Source of the DNA: Ensifer sp. BR816
GTDB lineage: Bacteria > Pseudomonadota > Alphaproteobacteria > Rhizobiales > Rhizobiaceae
Assembly (NCBI RefSeq): GCF_000378985.1
Contig: NZ_KB905370.1
Span: forward strand, 1,703,830 to 1,767,829
Direction of reading: 5' to 3'
DNA length: 64,000 nt
Below the pieces are notes generated by a model. It saw nothing but the letters and a program-made list of their open reading frames with translations. It was not told where the DNA came from and ran no database searches. The first letter of the stretch is position 1, and the number at the start of each line of letters is the position of its first letter. Position numbers and translations under genes: made by a program. Positions 1 to 12,577 of the stretch are shown piece after piece.

Positions 1-644
1 GCCGGATCGAGGTCGATGAAGGCCTTCTTGTAGACGTCGTTGCCGAGCGAAAGCACGACCGCGTCGAAGATCGTCGCATCCTGCCAGGGCTGGCCGCCGT
101 GAGCGACCGGCGTGATGCCCTGCTCCTTGAACTTGTCGAGCAGCGCGATCAGCTCATCCCAGTTGGCCGGCTCCTTGCCGCCTGCCTTGTCGAGCGCCGC
201 CTTGTTGATCCAGACCCAGTTGGTCGAATGGACGTTGACCGGAGCGGCGATCCAGTGGCCGTCATACTTCGAGAACTGCTGCAGAGCCGTCGGAACGACC
301 TTGTCCCAGCCTTCCTTGGCGGCGATGTCGTCGAGATTGCCGAGCGCGCCTTCCTTGGCCCAGTCGAGAATATCGAAGCCGAGCATCTGCACCGCCGTCG
401 GCGCATTGCCGGAGGTGACGCGGGCGCGCAGCACCGTCATGGCCTCGGTGCCGCCACCGCCGGCGACCGGCATGTCGGTCCAGCCGATGCCCTTGCCTTC
501 CAGATCCTTCTTCAGGACGTCGAGCGCCGCAGCCTCGCCACCGGACGTCCACCAGTGCAGCACTTCCACATTCTCTGCTGCGCGCGCGGCCGTCGCCGCC
601 AACATCAATGCTGCAACAGCCGTCGTCGTCATCAACTTGCGCAT
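1..644 (-). CDS. Sugar ABC transporter substrate-binding protein (3' end cut by window)
   Basis: Periplasmic solute-binding protein (family 1) of a carbohydrate ABC importer. The N-terminus [20 protein letters not shown] followed by RAAENVEV is a classic cleavable signal peptide. The mature protein starts with [16 protein letters not shown], typical of glucose/mannose-type binding proteins, and continues with an [19 protein letters not shown] block that is standard for the family. About 214 residues are present; families are about 410, so roughly half lies beyond position 1. The ATG at 644 is preceded by a strong GGGAGGAAAAC ribosome site. It diverges from the LacI-type gene at 979, and the shared intergenic region carries LacI-like operator repeats, so repression by that regulator is likely. 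The substrate is not determined by sequence alone. Confidence 0.85.
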   Translation of the reverse strand, partial: MRKLMTTTAVAALMLAATAARAAENVEVLHWWTSGGEAAALDVLKKDLEGKGIGWTDMPVAGGGGTEAMTVLRARVTSGNAPTAVQMLGFDILDWAKEGALGNLDDIAAKEGWDKVVPTALQQFSKYDGHWIAAPVNVHSTNWVWINKAALDKAGGKEPANWDELIALLDKFKEQGITPVAHGGQPWQDATIFDAVVLSLGNDVYKKAFIDLDP

Positions 645-704
645 CGTTTTCCTCCCGTTTGCAAGTTACCGAAGCGGAAGCTCCTCCCGCTTTTTTGGAT
701 TGTC

Positions 705-723
705 TGCCCCCTCCCAGGGGGCA
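705..723. other. Perfect GC hairpin in the leader of the binding-protein gene
   Basis: TGCCCCCT and AGGGGGCA form an 8-bp perfect stem with a 3-base loop. It sits about 60 bases upstream of the start of the binding-protein gene. No U-tract follows on either strand, so a terminator is not supported. It may be an mRNA-stabilising 5' structure. Confidence 0.4.
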
Positions 724-754
724 GTCTGGGCTTGCGGCATGCGCCGCCCGCACA

Positions 755-771
755 ATTTAAAACGTTACAAA
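755..771. promoter_or_regulatory. LacI-type operator-like repeat 1
   Basis: The sequence ATTTAAAACGTTACAAA contains the AACGTT core typical of LacI-family operators. The 12-mer ATTTAAAACGTT recurs at 892-903, and ACGTTACAAAT recurs at 935-945. It lies between the divergent binding-protein and LacI genes. Confidence 0.5.
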
Positions 772-891
772 TCGCCACAAGTCAAGCGGACGGCCCTATT
801 CCACCCTCTTCCGACCGAACAACACTGATTTCCCTGCATTATAGGCCATGCCGACGATGCCGCGGCGCAGCAAATCGTGGTCCTTGCACCG

Positions 892-909
892 ATTTAAAAC
901 GTTTGCATG
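892..909. promoter_or_regulatory. LacI-type operator-like repeat 2
   Basis: ATTTAAAACGTTTGCATG repeats the first 12 bases of the site at 755 exactly and has an AAACGTTT core palindrome. It overlaps the first in-frame ATG (907) of the LacI gene, which argues that the true start is further downstream. Confidence 0.5.
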
Positions 910-934
910 ATGCGATTGCCTATTGGTTCGCGGC

Positions 935-945
935 ACGTTACAAAT
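935..945. promoter_or_regulatory. LacI-type operator-like half repeat 3
   Basis: ACGTTACAAAT is identical to bases 762-772. It is embedded in a short imperfect palindrome (GGCACGTTACAAATGCCGC). It would be inside the coding region if translation began at 907, but upstream of it if translation begins at TTG 979. Confidence 0.35.
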
Positions 946-978
946 GCCGCACTTGACCTCTCGCAGGAAAGCATTCGT

Positions 979-2043
979 TTGGCCGATCCTTCGAAACTCG
1001 TCCGCCCCGGAGGGGCCTCGGAAAAGCGCGGTAAGCCAACCCTGCGCACCATCGCCGACATCACTGGTCTCGCCGTCACCACGGTCTCGCGGGCGCTTGC
1101 CGATGCGCCGCAGATCTCGCTCGAGACGCGCCAGCGGGTGCGTCAGGTGGCGCTCGAGATCGGCTACTCGCCGGACCGCGCCGCCCAGCGCCTGAAGACC
1201 GGACGCACCAATGTGATTGCCGTGCTGCTCGCCCCACACGAAGAGATCCTCGGCTACGGGACCTCCGTGATGGCCGGCATCGCCCGGGCCTTGCAGGGCA
1301 CCGCCTACCACCTGATCGTCATGCCGAATTTCCTCGATGCCGCGAATATCGAGGCGGTGAACTACATCATCCGCAACGGCATGGCCGACGGCTTGATCTT
1401 CTCCCGTACCGAACCGCTCGACCCGCGCGTCAAACTGCTTTCGGAGACCGGCTTTCCGTTCGTCACGCATGGCCGCACCGAGCTTGCGACGACGCATCCC
1501 TTCGTCGACTACGACAACTTCACCTTTACCTACGAGGCGACGCGGCGGCTGATCGCCAAGGGACGACGCAAGCCGGCGCTGATCAGCGGCCCGTCCGGCT
1601 TCACCTTCAGCGGCCACATCCTTCATGGCTTCATGACGGCTGTCCGCGAGGCGGGCTGCGCCTACGAAATCCTCTCCGGCATCGATCTCGATAGCCCGGC
1701 CGGCGCGATCCGCGATCGGATCCGCCAGCGCCAGGCCGAAAAGGATCCGCCGGACGGCTTCACCTGCGGCGGCGAGGTCTGTGCCTTGGCGACGATCACC
1801 GGCATGAGCGATTGCGGCCTGACGCTCGGGCTCGAATACGACATCGTCGCCAAGCAGACGTCTCCCTTGCTGGGTGCCATCCAGCCGCGGGTCGATACGA
1901 TCTACGAGGACCTGACCGAAACCGGCGAGCACATGGGGCGCATCCTGCTGCGCCGCATCGGCGGCAGCACCGATATCGGCGAACTGCAATTGCTGCTCGA
2001 CCCCGAGCTTCGCTTCAAGCCGCAGCCGGCCGAGGTGTCCTGA
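979..2043 (+). CDS. LacI-family transcriptional regulator (sugar-responsive)
   Basis: The N-terminal LacI helix-turn-helix (TLRTIADITGLAVTTVSRAL) is followed by the hinge region and a periplasmic-binding-protein-like effector domain. The open frame extends to ATG 907, but that start has no ribosome site and overlaps operator repeats. TTG 979 has AGGAAA eight bases upstream and gives a 354-residue protein, normal for LacI regulators, so I chose it. Starting at 907 would give 378 residues. The gene diverges from the ABC binding-protein gene and probably represses it and itself through the repeated ATTTAAAACGTT boxes. The ligand is unknown; a mono- or disaccharide imported by the neighbouring transporter is the simplest inference. 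Confidence 0.85.
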   Translation: MADPSKLVRPGGASEKRGKPTLRTIADITGLAVTTVSRALADAPQISLETRQRVRQVALEIGYSPDRAAQRLKTGRTNVIAVLLAPHEEILGYGTSVMAGIARALQGTAYHLIVMPNFLDAANIEAVNYIIRNGMADGLIFSRTEPLDPRVKLLSETGFPFVTHGRTELATTHPFVDYDNFTFTYEATRRLIAKGRRKPALISGPSGFTFSGHILHGFMTAVREAGCAYEILSGIDLDSPAGAIRDRIRQRQAEKDPPDGFTCGGEVCALATITGMSDCGLTLGLEYDIVAKQTSPLLGAIQPRVDTIYEDLTETGEHMGRILLRRIGGSTDIGELQLLLDPELRFKPQPAEVS

Positions 2044-2156
2044 GGCGGGGCGGCCCGACTTGCGCACGGTCGAAGCGGGAGGGCGTGGCATCGGCGCCTC
2101 CTTCATCCTCCCTGCGAACCTGGCCAACGAACCCATCTCCGACTTACCTCCCGATC

Positions 2157-3671
2157 TCAGCGCGGCATCCACCAGCTGGTACGCTGACCGATATGCATGT
2201 TGAGCGTCTTGGTCTCCGTGTAGTCCTCGACCGCATGCCGCCCGAGCTCGCGGCCGAGACCCGACTGCCGGTAGCCGCCGAAGGGCAGTTCGGAGGCGCC
2301 ATCCATGAAAGTGTTCATCCAGATCGTGCCGGCGCGCACGCGCCGCCCGATCGTCAGGCACGTGTCGAAGTCGCGGCTCCAAACGCCGGCCGAGAGCCCG
2401 TAGTCGATCGAGTTGGCAATGCGGATCGCCTCCTCGGTCGTTTCGAAGGTCAGGACCGAGAGCACCGGCCCGAAAACCTCCTCGCGTGCCACTGCCATCT
2501 CCGGCCGGACGGACGAAAGAATGGTCGGAGCCATGAACTGGCCCATGCCGAGATCGAGCGCCGCGCCGCCATGGCTGACGGCCGCGCCCTCGCCTGCGGC
2601 GGCAGTTACATAGCCGGCGATCTTTTCGAGATGCTGCGGCGTGATGATCGCGCCGACCTGCGTCTCGGGATCGAGCGGATCGCCGACCTTGACCTTCGCC
2701 GAGAGGCTGGCGATGCGCGCCGTCACCTCGTCGGCGATGTCGCGATGCAGGATCAGCCGCGAGCCGGCATTGCAGCATTCGCCGGCATTGAAATAGGCGC
2801 CGAAGACGGCGGCATCGATGAACTCGTCGAGATTGGCGTCCGGGAAGACGATCTGCGGGTTCTTGCCGCCAAGTTCGAGCGACACCTTCTTCAAGGTCTG
2901 CGCCGCATTCGCCATGGTCAGCCGCCCGACCCCGGTCGAGCCGGTGAAGGAGACCATGTCGACATCCGGGTGGGTGGTGAGCGGCGCGCCCGCCTCCGGC
3001 CCGGTACCGACGATGATGTTGACGACGCCGTCCGGAACGCCGGCGGCCTCGAGGATCTCGCCCAGAACGAGCGTCGAGGCGGAGGTCAGCTCCGAAGGCT
3101 TCACGACCGTCGTGCAGCCGGCAGCGAGCGCGAAGGGCAGCTTCTGGCCGACGATCAGGAAGGGGAAGTTCCAGGGCGTAATGATCGAGACGACGCCGAT
3201 CGCCTCGCGCAGTACCACGCCGAGCGTGCCATCGCCGAGCGTATTGTAGCTCTCGCCGGAGAGATCGCGGGCAAGCGCTGCGGCATAACGCCAGATGTCG
3301 GCAGCACCCGCAAGTTCGCCCTTGGCCTGGCTGATCGGCTTGCCGGATTCGATTGCATCGAGAAAGGCGAGTTCGTCGGCGCGCGCGGCGATCATGTCGG
3401 CGGCGCGGAGCAGGATGAGCGAGCGTTCGGAGGCGGTCATGCGCGGCCAGGGACCATCGTCGAAGGCACGCCGCGCCGCGGCGATGGCGCGCTCGGCATC
3501 CACCTTCGTCGCCGCGGCATAGCGGCTGACGACGACGCCGTGACCGGGCGCCACGCGCTCGACTGTCCGGCCCTCCGCGCCGGCCACCCATTGACCGTCG
3601 ATCAGCATCCGGAATTCGCGGACCTTGTGGTCGCCAAGCGGCTTCGGCCTCAGCAGAACCGTCATCACCAT
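2157..3671 (-). CDS. NAD(P)-dependent aldehyde dehydrogenase
   Basis: ALDH-superfamily enzyme oxidising an aldehyde to a carboxylate. The 504 residues include the PWNFP substrate-loop motif (about 166-170), VVKPSE (cofactor Lys about 191), FTGSTGVG (242-249), the general base Glu in SLELGGK (about 266) and the catalytic Cys in FNAGECCNAGSR (about 300). It is the last gene of the minus-strand operon. The ATG at 3671 overlaps the end of the enoyl-CoA hydratase gene, and an alternative ATG at 3665 overlaps its stop by one base; either way translation looks coupled. Its best resemblance is to betaine/aromatic-aldehyde type ALDHs, but the substrate cannot be read from sequence. It probably oxidises a semialdehyde made by the cluster. 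Confidence 0.9.
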   Translation of the reverse strand: MVMTVLLRPKPLGDHKVREFRMLIDGQWVAGAEGRTVERVAPGHGVVVSRYAAATKVDAERAIAAARRAFDDGPWPRMTASERSLILLRAADMIAARADELAFLDAIESGKPISQAKGELAGAADIWRYAAALARDLSGESYNTLGDGTLGVVLREAIGVVSIITPWNFPFLIVGQKLPFALAAGCTTVVKPSELTSASTLVLGEILEAAGVPDGVVNIIVGTGPEAGAPLTTHPDVDMVSFTGSTGVGRLTMANAAQTLKKVSLELGGKNPQIVFPDANLDEFIDAAVFGAYFNAGECCNAGSRLILHRDIADEVTARIASLSAKVKVGDPLDPETQVGAIITPQHLEKIAGYVTAAAGEGAAVSHGGAALDLGMGQFMAPTILSSVRPEMAVAREEVFGPVLSVLTFETTEEAIRIANSIDYGLSAGVWSRDFDTCLTIGRRVRAGTIWMNTFMDGASELPFGGYRQSGLGRELGRHAVEDYTETKTLNMHIGQRTSWWMPR

Positions 3672-4436
3672 TCTCCCTTGAAGCGCGCTTCGCGCTTTTC
3701 GCTGAAGGCGGCGACGCCTTCCTTGAGGTCGCCGGTCTTGGCGACGAGGATCGAGCCCAGCGCCTCGACGGCCGCGCCCTTGTCCTCGCCATTCGCCGAG
3801 GCAATCATCAGCTTCGATATTTCCAGCGCCGCCGGACCGCGGCTAGCGATCCGCGCGGCATAATCCCGCGCCGCGCTCATGACCGTGCCGGTCTCGACCA
3901 CGGCATCGACGAGCCCTTCGGCCCTCGCCTCCTCCGCCGTGAACATCTCGCCGCCGATCACCATGCGCCGGACGATCTGCGCGCCGAAGCGGGTGACCAG
4001 GCGCTGCGTGCCTGACCAGCCGGGCACCATGCCGAGGCTCGTTTCCGGCAGACCGATCTTCACCTGGCTCTCGGCGATGCGGATATCCGCGGCCGCGGCG
4101 AGTTCCAGGCCACCGCCAAGCGCATGGCCGTTGAGCGCCGCAATGACCGGCATGCGCAGCGTCGCCAGCCGCTCGAAGACGCGGTGGCCGAAGCGCACCC
4201 ACTCATGTCCGAAGGCGGCCGGCTCCATGCCGCCCCAGGCCTTGATGTCGCCGCCGGCGGAGAACGCCTTGCCCTCGCCGGTGAGGATCACGACGCGCAC
4301 TTGCCCGTTCGCCTCGACCGTGTCGCAGGCCGAGGCCAGCGCCTTCAGCATGTCGATATCGAAGGCATTGAGTTTTTCCGGTCGCGCGACGGTCATCGTC
4401 GCGATCGCGCCGTCGATCTCGATACGGATCCGCTCG

Positions 4437-4444
<8 letters not shown>
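3665..4444 (-). CDS. Enoyl-CoA hydratase/isomerase family protein
   Basis: Crotonase-fold enzyme of 259 residues, acting on an acyl-CoA by hydration, isomerisation or retro-aldol cleavage. Oxyanion-hole segments are visible: AFSAGGDIKAW (about 60-70) and GHALGGGLELAAAADIRIAE (about 107-126). The acidic residue in GLPETSLGMVPGWSGTQRL (Glu about 134) corresponds to a catalytic crotonase Glu. The start overlaps the end of the CoA-transferase gene by 8 bases, and its stop overlaps the aldehyde dehydrogenase start. The context of a CoA-transferase and an ALDH suggests that it processes a CoA-activated acid from the unknown substrate. Confidence 0.88.
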
Positions 4445-8106
<3,662 letters not shown>

Positions 8107-8146
8107 AGTCCTCCCACTGGCATTTTGTTTGCTGCATCCTTAATAA

Positions 8147-8160
8147 TTGGAACGTTCCAA
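8147..8160. promoter_or_regulatory. Perfect LacI-type operator palindrome
   Basis: TTGGAACGTTCCAA is a perfect 14-bp inverted repeat with a central CG, the usual LacI-family geometry. It lies about 40 bases upstream of the LacI regulator start, so it likely mediates autoregulation of the minus-strand operon. Confidence 0.65.
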
Positions 8161-8344
8161 GTTCGTCAAGAGGTTTACGTTCACTTTTTTCTGGCTATGA
8201 CGGTTCGGCAGGAAGTCGATCGATCACACGGTTTCTTGGATAAAAATGCATTTTTCCAGCATATTAGGTGATTTCCGCATCCACAAACCTTCAGGCGGTG
8301 CGCCGTGCGCATCGGCAAGCGTCAATATTTTTCCACCTTGCAAT

Positions 8345-8358
8345 TTGGAACGATCTAA
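8345..8358. promoter_or_regulatory. Second, imperfect operator upstream of the DUF993 gene
   Basis: TTGGAACGATCTAA matches the palindrome at 8147 in 11 of 14 bases, with the full left half preserved. It is about 32 bases upstream of the DUF993 start, consistent with repression of the plus-strand arm or looping between the two sites. Confidence 0.5.
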
Positions 8359-8390
8359 ATTATTCGATGCCGCACATTTGAGGAGGATCA

Positions 8391-9569
8391 ATGCCGATGA
8401 CCAGTCTTTTGCTGCCGCGCCAGGACGGCTCGCTCGAACACTATACGCTCCAGGGAACGCCGATTGCCCGGCCAGCCACGGTGCCGACCTTCAACCGTAT
8501 CGCCTATGCGGCCGCACATGTCGTTTCCGACCCGCTGCGCGACGCCGATCCGTGGGGCAATCCGGCGATCGACTGGGAAGCGACGATGGCCTTCCGCCAT
8601 CATCTGTGGAGCCTCGGCTTCAAGATCGCCGAGGCGATGGACACCGCCCAGCGCGGCATGGGGCTTTCCTGGGCGGGCGCCCGGGAACTGATCCGCCGTT
8701 CGCTTGCCGAGGCGCGCAGCGTTCCCGGCGCCGACCTCGCCTGTGGCGCCGGCACCGACCATCTCGCTGCCGCGGACGCACAGTCGATCGACGACGTCAT
8801 CGCCGCCTATGAGGAGCAGATCGGTTTCGTCGAGGGCGAGGGCGGCCGGGCGATCATGATGGCGAGCCGGGCGCTCGCCCGCGTCGGGCGCTCCGGGGAC
8901 GACTACCGGCGCGTCTACGGCCATATCCTCGCCCAGGCGAAGGACAAGGTCGTGCTGCATTGGCTGGGGGACATGTTCGACCCGCAGCTCAAAGGCTATT
9001 GGGGCTCCGAAAATTTCGAGGAGGCGCTCGAAACCGTGCTGTCGATCATCGGCGAGAGCAGCGCCAAGGTCGAAGGCATCAAGATCTCGCTGCTCGACAA
9101 CGCCAAGGAAGTGGCGCTGCGCGACCGGCTGCCGGAGGGCGTGCTCTGCTTCACCGGCGACGACTTCAACTATGCGGAACTGATCGAGGGCGACGGCAGA
9201 AAATACAGCGATGCGCTGCTCGGCATCTTCGACGCCGTCGCGCCATCTGCCTCCAAGGCGCTCGCTGCTCTGGCGGCCGGCGATATCACCACCTTCCGCG
9301 GCGTCATCGAGCCGACGGTGCCCTTGTCACGCAAGATCTTCGAGGCGCCGACGCAATACTACAAGGCCGGCGTCGTCTTTCTTGCCTGGCTGAACGGCCA
9401 CCAGCGCCATTTCACGCTGCCGGCCGGGCTGCAGTCGGCCCGCGGGCTCTCGCACTATGCCGACATCTTCCGCCTCGCCGACCGGGCCAATGTGCTCGAC
9501 AGGCCGGAACTGGCGGCGGCGCGGATGCGCAATTTTCTCGCCGTCCTCGGTGTAGAACAGGCGGGCTAA
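8391..9569 (+). CDS. DUF993 family protein (aldolase-like TIM barrel)
   Basis: A 392-residue protein that I recognise as DUF993, a family related in fold to dihydrodipicolinate synthase-type aldolases but without an assigned reaction. Visible features are FNRIAYAAAHVVSDPLRDADPW near residue 35, AQRGMGLSWAGARELIRRSL near 85 and HWLGDMFDPQLKGYWGS near 190. The ATG has an ideal AGGAGG five bases upstream. It diverges from the LacI-led operon and shares its operators. An aldolase-type C-C cleavage of the product of the Gfo/Idh dehydrogenase would give an aldehyde for the ALDH and an acid for the CoA-transferase; this is inference. Its stop overlaps the convergent peptidase stop. Confidence 0.8.
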   Translation: MPMTSLLLPRQDGSLEHYTLQGTPIARPATVPTFNRIAYAAAHVVSDPLRDADPWGNPAIDWEATMAFRHHLWSLGFKIAEAMDTAQRGMGLSWAGARELIRRSLAEARSVPGADLACGAGTDHLAAADAQSIDDVIAAYEEQIGFVEGEGGRAIMMASRALARVGRSGDDYRRVYGHILAQAKDKVVLHWLGDMFDPQLKGYWGSENFEEALETVLSIIGESSAKVEGIKISLLDNAKEVALRDRLPEGVLCFTGDDFNYAELIEGDGRKYSDALLGIFDAVAPSASKALAALAAGDITTFRGVIEPTVPLSRKIFEAPTQYYKAGVVFLAWLNGHQRHFTLPAGLQSARGLSHYADIFRLADRANVLDRPELAAARMRNFLAVLGVEQAG

Positions 9570-11653
9570 GTGGCGGGCGAGGGCGGCGCTACGGCCGCCA
9601 GCCCCTTCTTCGCCAACATCGCATCCGGGCTCGGCAGCTTGCCGCGGAAGGCCTTGTAGGCGTCCTCCGGATCGATCGCGCCGCCGACGGAGTAGATATT
9701 GGCCTTGAGCTTCTCGGCCATTGCCGGGTCGAAGGGATCGCCGGTCTCCTCGAAGGCCGCGAAGGCGTCGGCGTCGAGCACCTCCGACCACATGTAGGAA
9801 TAGTAGCCGGCCGAGTAGCCGTCTCCCGAGAAGACGTGCAGGAAATGCGGGCTGCGATGCCGCATGACGATCGAGGCCGGCAGGCCGATCCTATCGAGCG
9901 TCGCCGCTTCCAGCGCCATCGGGTCGCTGACGGGCTCAGTCGTATGATAGGCCATGTCGACGAGTGCCGACGACGTGAACTCGACCGTCGCGAAGCCGGA
10001 ATTGAAGGTTCTCGCGGCCAGCACCTTGTTGAGCAGCGCCTGCGGCATCGGCTCGCCGGTCCGGTAATGCACGGCGTATGTCTTGAGGATGTCCGGCACC
10101 GTCAGCCAATGTTCATAGAGCTGCGACGGCAGTTCGACGAAGTCGCGCGAAACGCCCGTGCCCGACACCGAGGGATAGGTGACGTTGGACAGCATGCCGT
10201 GGAGCGCGTGGCCGAACTCGTGGAAGAGGGTACGTGCATCATCTATGGAGAGCAGCGCCGGCTTGCCGTCGGCGGGTTTCGCGAAATTGCAGACATTGTA
10301 GACGATCGGGATTTCGCCGACCGCACCGTTCTTCAGCTTCAGCTTGTGCTGCGACTGGAAGGAACTCATCCAGGCGCCGGAGCGCTTCGAAGAGCGGGCG
10401 AAATAGTCGCCGAGGAAGAGTGCAACGAGCTTGCCAGCCGCGTCGCGAATCTCGAAAACGCGAACGTCCGGATGGTAGGCGGCGATGCCCTTCTTTTCCG
10501 TTGCGGTGATGCCGAAGAGCCGGCCCGCGACGTCGAAGCAGGCATTGATGATCTTTTCGAGCTGCAGATAGGGTTTCAGCTCGCTTTCCGAAAAGTTGAA
10601 TTTTTCCGCCCGCAGCTTTTCGGCGTAATGCCGCCAGTCCCAGGGCATGACCTTGTGATTGCGCCCCTCGGCGACGACGAGCTTGGCAAGCTCCGCCTCC
10701 TCCTCGCGGGCGCGCGCCACCGCCTTCTCCCAGACCTGCATCAGCAGGCCGTTCACGGCCTCGGGCGTCTTCGCCATCGTGTCGTCGAGCTTCAGCGCCG
10801 CATAATTCGCATAGCCGAGCAACTTCGCCTTTTCCGCCCTGAGCGAAAGCGTTTCCGCGATGATGCCGCGATTGTCGGTCTCGCCGCCGTTTTCACCACG
10901 CGCCGTCCAGGCCCTGAACGCCTGTTCGCGCAGTTCCCGGTTTTCCGAGAAGGTCAGGAACGGCTCGATGATCGAGCGCGACAGCGTGACCGCATATTTT
11001 CCGTCCACGCCCCGGTCGCGCGCCTGGGCCGCCATCGCGTCCCTCAGGAAGTCCGGAAGCCCGGCCAGTTCCGCCTCGCTTGCGAGCAGCAACGCCCAGC
11101 TCTTCTCGTCGGCCAGCACATTCTGGCCGAATTTCGCGCCGAGCCCGGCGAGCGTCTCGTTGATCGCCGCCAGCCGCTCCTGGTCGGGCTTGGCAAGCCT
11201 GGCGCCGGATTTCACGAAACCCTTCCAGTGCCGCTCGAGCACGCGCGTCGCCTCGAGATCGAGGCCAAGCGCCTCCCGCGTCTCCCACAGCGTATCAATG
11301 CGGCTGAAAAGCGCCGGATTCGTGCCTATCTTCGAATAGTGGCGCGACATCTTCGGCGCGATGTCGCGTTCGAGCGCCTGGATCACTTCGTTGGTATGGG
11401 CACCTGCCTTGCTCCAGAACAGCGCCGAAACGCGCGATAGCTCGTCTCCGGCGATCTCCAGCGCGACGACGGTGTTCTCGAAGGTCGGCGGCTCCGGATT
11501 GTTGGCGATCGCGTCGATCTCCGCCTCGTGGCTTGCGAGGGCTGCATCGAAGGCGGGCGCGAAATCCGCGTCCTTCACCGCCTCGAACCGAGGCAGGCCC
11601 TCGTGTCCGGTCCAGTCTACCAGGGCGGGATTAAGCGAAGCGCTTGAAGTCAT
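9566..11653 (-). CDS. dcp: M3-family oligopeptidase / peptidyl-dipeptidase Dcp
   Basis: Zinc metallopeptidase degrading short peptides in the cytoplasm. The zinc motif HEFGH (in LFHEFGHALHGML) and the downstream Glu-containing helix (SRDFVELPSQLYEHWL) are characteristic of family M3. The frame is open to 11746, but the ATG at 11653, with AGGATC upstream, gives 695 residues beginning MTSSASLNPALVDW. That is close to the 680 of E. coli Dcp, so I preferred it. Dcp versus oligopeptidase A cannot be separated with certainty; the VLHAKG stretch before the chosen start is poor coding sequence. The gene is monocistronic. Confidence 0.88.
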   Translation of the reverse strand: MTSSASLNPALVDWTGHEGLPRFEAVKDADFAPAFDAALASHEAEIDAIANNPEPPTFENTVVALEIAGDELSRVSALFWSKAGAHTNEVIQALERDIAPKMSRHYSKIGTNPALFSRIDTLWETREALGLDLEATRVLERHWKGFVKSGARLAKPDQERLAAINETLAGLGAKFGQNVLADEKSWALLLASEAELAGLPDFLRDAMAAQARDRGVDGKYAVTLSRSIIEPFLTFSENRELREQAFRAWTARGENGGETDNRGIIAETLSLRAEKAKLLGYANYAALKLDDTMAKTPEAVNGLLMQVWEKAVARAREEEAELAKLVVAEGRNHKVMPWDWRHYAEKLRAEKFNFSESELKPYLQLEKIINACFDVAGRLFGITATEKKGIAAYHPDVRVFEIRDAAGKLVALFLGDYFARSSKRSGAWMSSFQSQHKLKLKNGAVGEIPIVYNVCNFAKPADGKPALLSIDDARTLFHEFGHALHGMLSNVTYPSVSGTGVSRDFVELPSQLYEHWLTVPDILKTYAVHYRTGEPMPQALLNKVLAARTFNSGFATVEFTSSALVDMAYHTTEPVSDPMALEAATLDRIGLPASIVMRHRSPHFLHVFSGDGYSAGYYSYMWSEVLDADAFAAFEETGDPFDPAMAEKLKANIYSVGGAIDPEDAYKAFRGKLPSPDAMLAKKGLAAVAPPSPAT

Positions 11654-11742
11654 GGGAGATCCTTTCGCATGCAGCACCGGCAGAGCCGGCGCAGTCACAT
11701 TCATGATGGCGACGTTTGAGGTGGTCGGGCAGGGGGCGGTCG

Positions 11743-12384
11743 TCAAGGCTTGCGAAGGCCGAAAAGGCCAGGCGCCGCATGCCAGATCGCCTGCACCGCA
11801 AAGCCGATGAACAGCAACCCCGACAGCCGGACGATGGTGAGCTCATGGCGGCGATAGAAGCGACGCACGACCGAGGCGCCGATGATCGCGATCAGGATCA
11901 CGTCGGCGATCAGGAAGCCGATGAGCGAGACGGCGAGCAGCATTGGTAGCGCATTGAATTCCAGCGCATTGGCGGAACCGGCGAGCAGCGCCGTGAAGGT
12001 CGCGAGCGCGACCGGGTAGCCCTTGGGATTGGTGAGCCCGAAGATCAGCCCGCGGCGGAGCGGCCGCTCGACCGTCAGGAGCGCCCGGTTCTCGCCCCTC
12101 GGCCGGGCATTGAGCGCCGTCCAGCCGATCCAGGCGAGATAGCCGCCGCAAAAGAGGCCGAGGACGTCGAAGAGCGCGGTACCGATCGACCGCGCACCGA
12201 CGATGGCAACGAGCGCCAGCGTCGACCAGAGGATATCGCCGGCGAGATGACCGCCCATGAACAGGGCGCCGGCCTTTCGGCCCTGGCCGGCGCCGATGCC
12301 GAGAAGCGCCAGGAAGGCGGGACCGGGGATCAGCGTATAGGACAGCGCGGCGAGGAAGGCACCGACAAGAAGCGTCTCGGACAT
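11743..12384 (-). CDS. LysE/RhtB family amino-acid exporter
   Basis: Inner-membrane exporter of 213 residues with about six hydrophobic segments. The family signature near the N-terminus is TLIPGPAFLALLGIGAGQG (about 17-35), followed by GGYLAWIGWTAL near 70-80. The ATG at 12384 has TTGGGGGA upstream; the longer open frame to 12441 is not needed. Members export basic or neutral amino acids or homoserine lactones. A 28-codon basic small ORF lies about 100 bases upstream on the same strand. Confidence 0.85.
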   Translation of the reverse strand: MSETLLVGAFLAALSYTLIPGPAFLALLGIGAGQGRKAGALFMGGHLAGDILWSTLALVAIVGARSIGTALFDVLGLFCGGYLAWIGWTALNARPRGENRALLTVERPLRRGLIFGLTNPKGYPVALATFTALLAGSANALEFNALPMLLAVSLIGFLIADVILIAIIGASVVRRFYRRHELTIVRLSGLLFIGFAVQAIWHAAPGLFGLRKP

Positions 12385-12490
12385 CTCGAATCCCCCAAGG
12401 TGAAGTCGAGCCATTCGAGCGTTCGCGGGTGGGGCCGTCAAGCGGAAACACCGGGCGGCGGATACGACCGGTCGCTGTCGCCACTTGGCG

Positions 12491-12577
12491 TCAACCCCGT
12501 TGCGAAGGCTTGCGGAAGGTGAAGAGGTTGATCGTGTCGCGGATCAGCTCCGCGATGGCCCGAACGAATTTGCGCAT
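12491..12577 (-). CDS. Small basic protein of 28 residues (uncharacterised)
   Basis: An ATG-TGA frame encodes a helix-prone peptide that begins MRKFVRAIAELIRDTINLF and ends FRKPSQRG. A good ribosome site (GAGGGA) lies five to six bases upstream of the ATG. The pattern of hydrophobics every three to four residues with Arg/Lys between suggests an amphipathic, perhaps membrane-associated helix. A short palindrome (CGCCACTTGGCG, 12479-12490) abuts the stop. It could be an independent small protein or a leader peptide for the lysE-like gene downstream. I do not recognise a family. Confidence 0.5.
   Translation of the reverse strand: MRKFVRAIAELIRDTINLFTFRKPSQRG

Noticed and set aside
796..3804. 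Minus-strand open frame of 1002 codons
   Set aside because: Covers the LacI gene in antisense and the ALDH gene in another frame; composition is Arg-rich and not protein-like.
8960..11440. Plus-strand frame of 826 codons
   Set aside because: Opposite strand of the M3 peptidase plus an out-of-frame part of the DUF993 gene.
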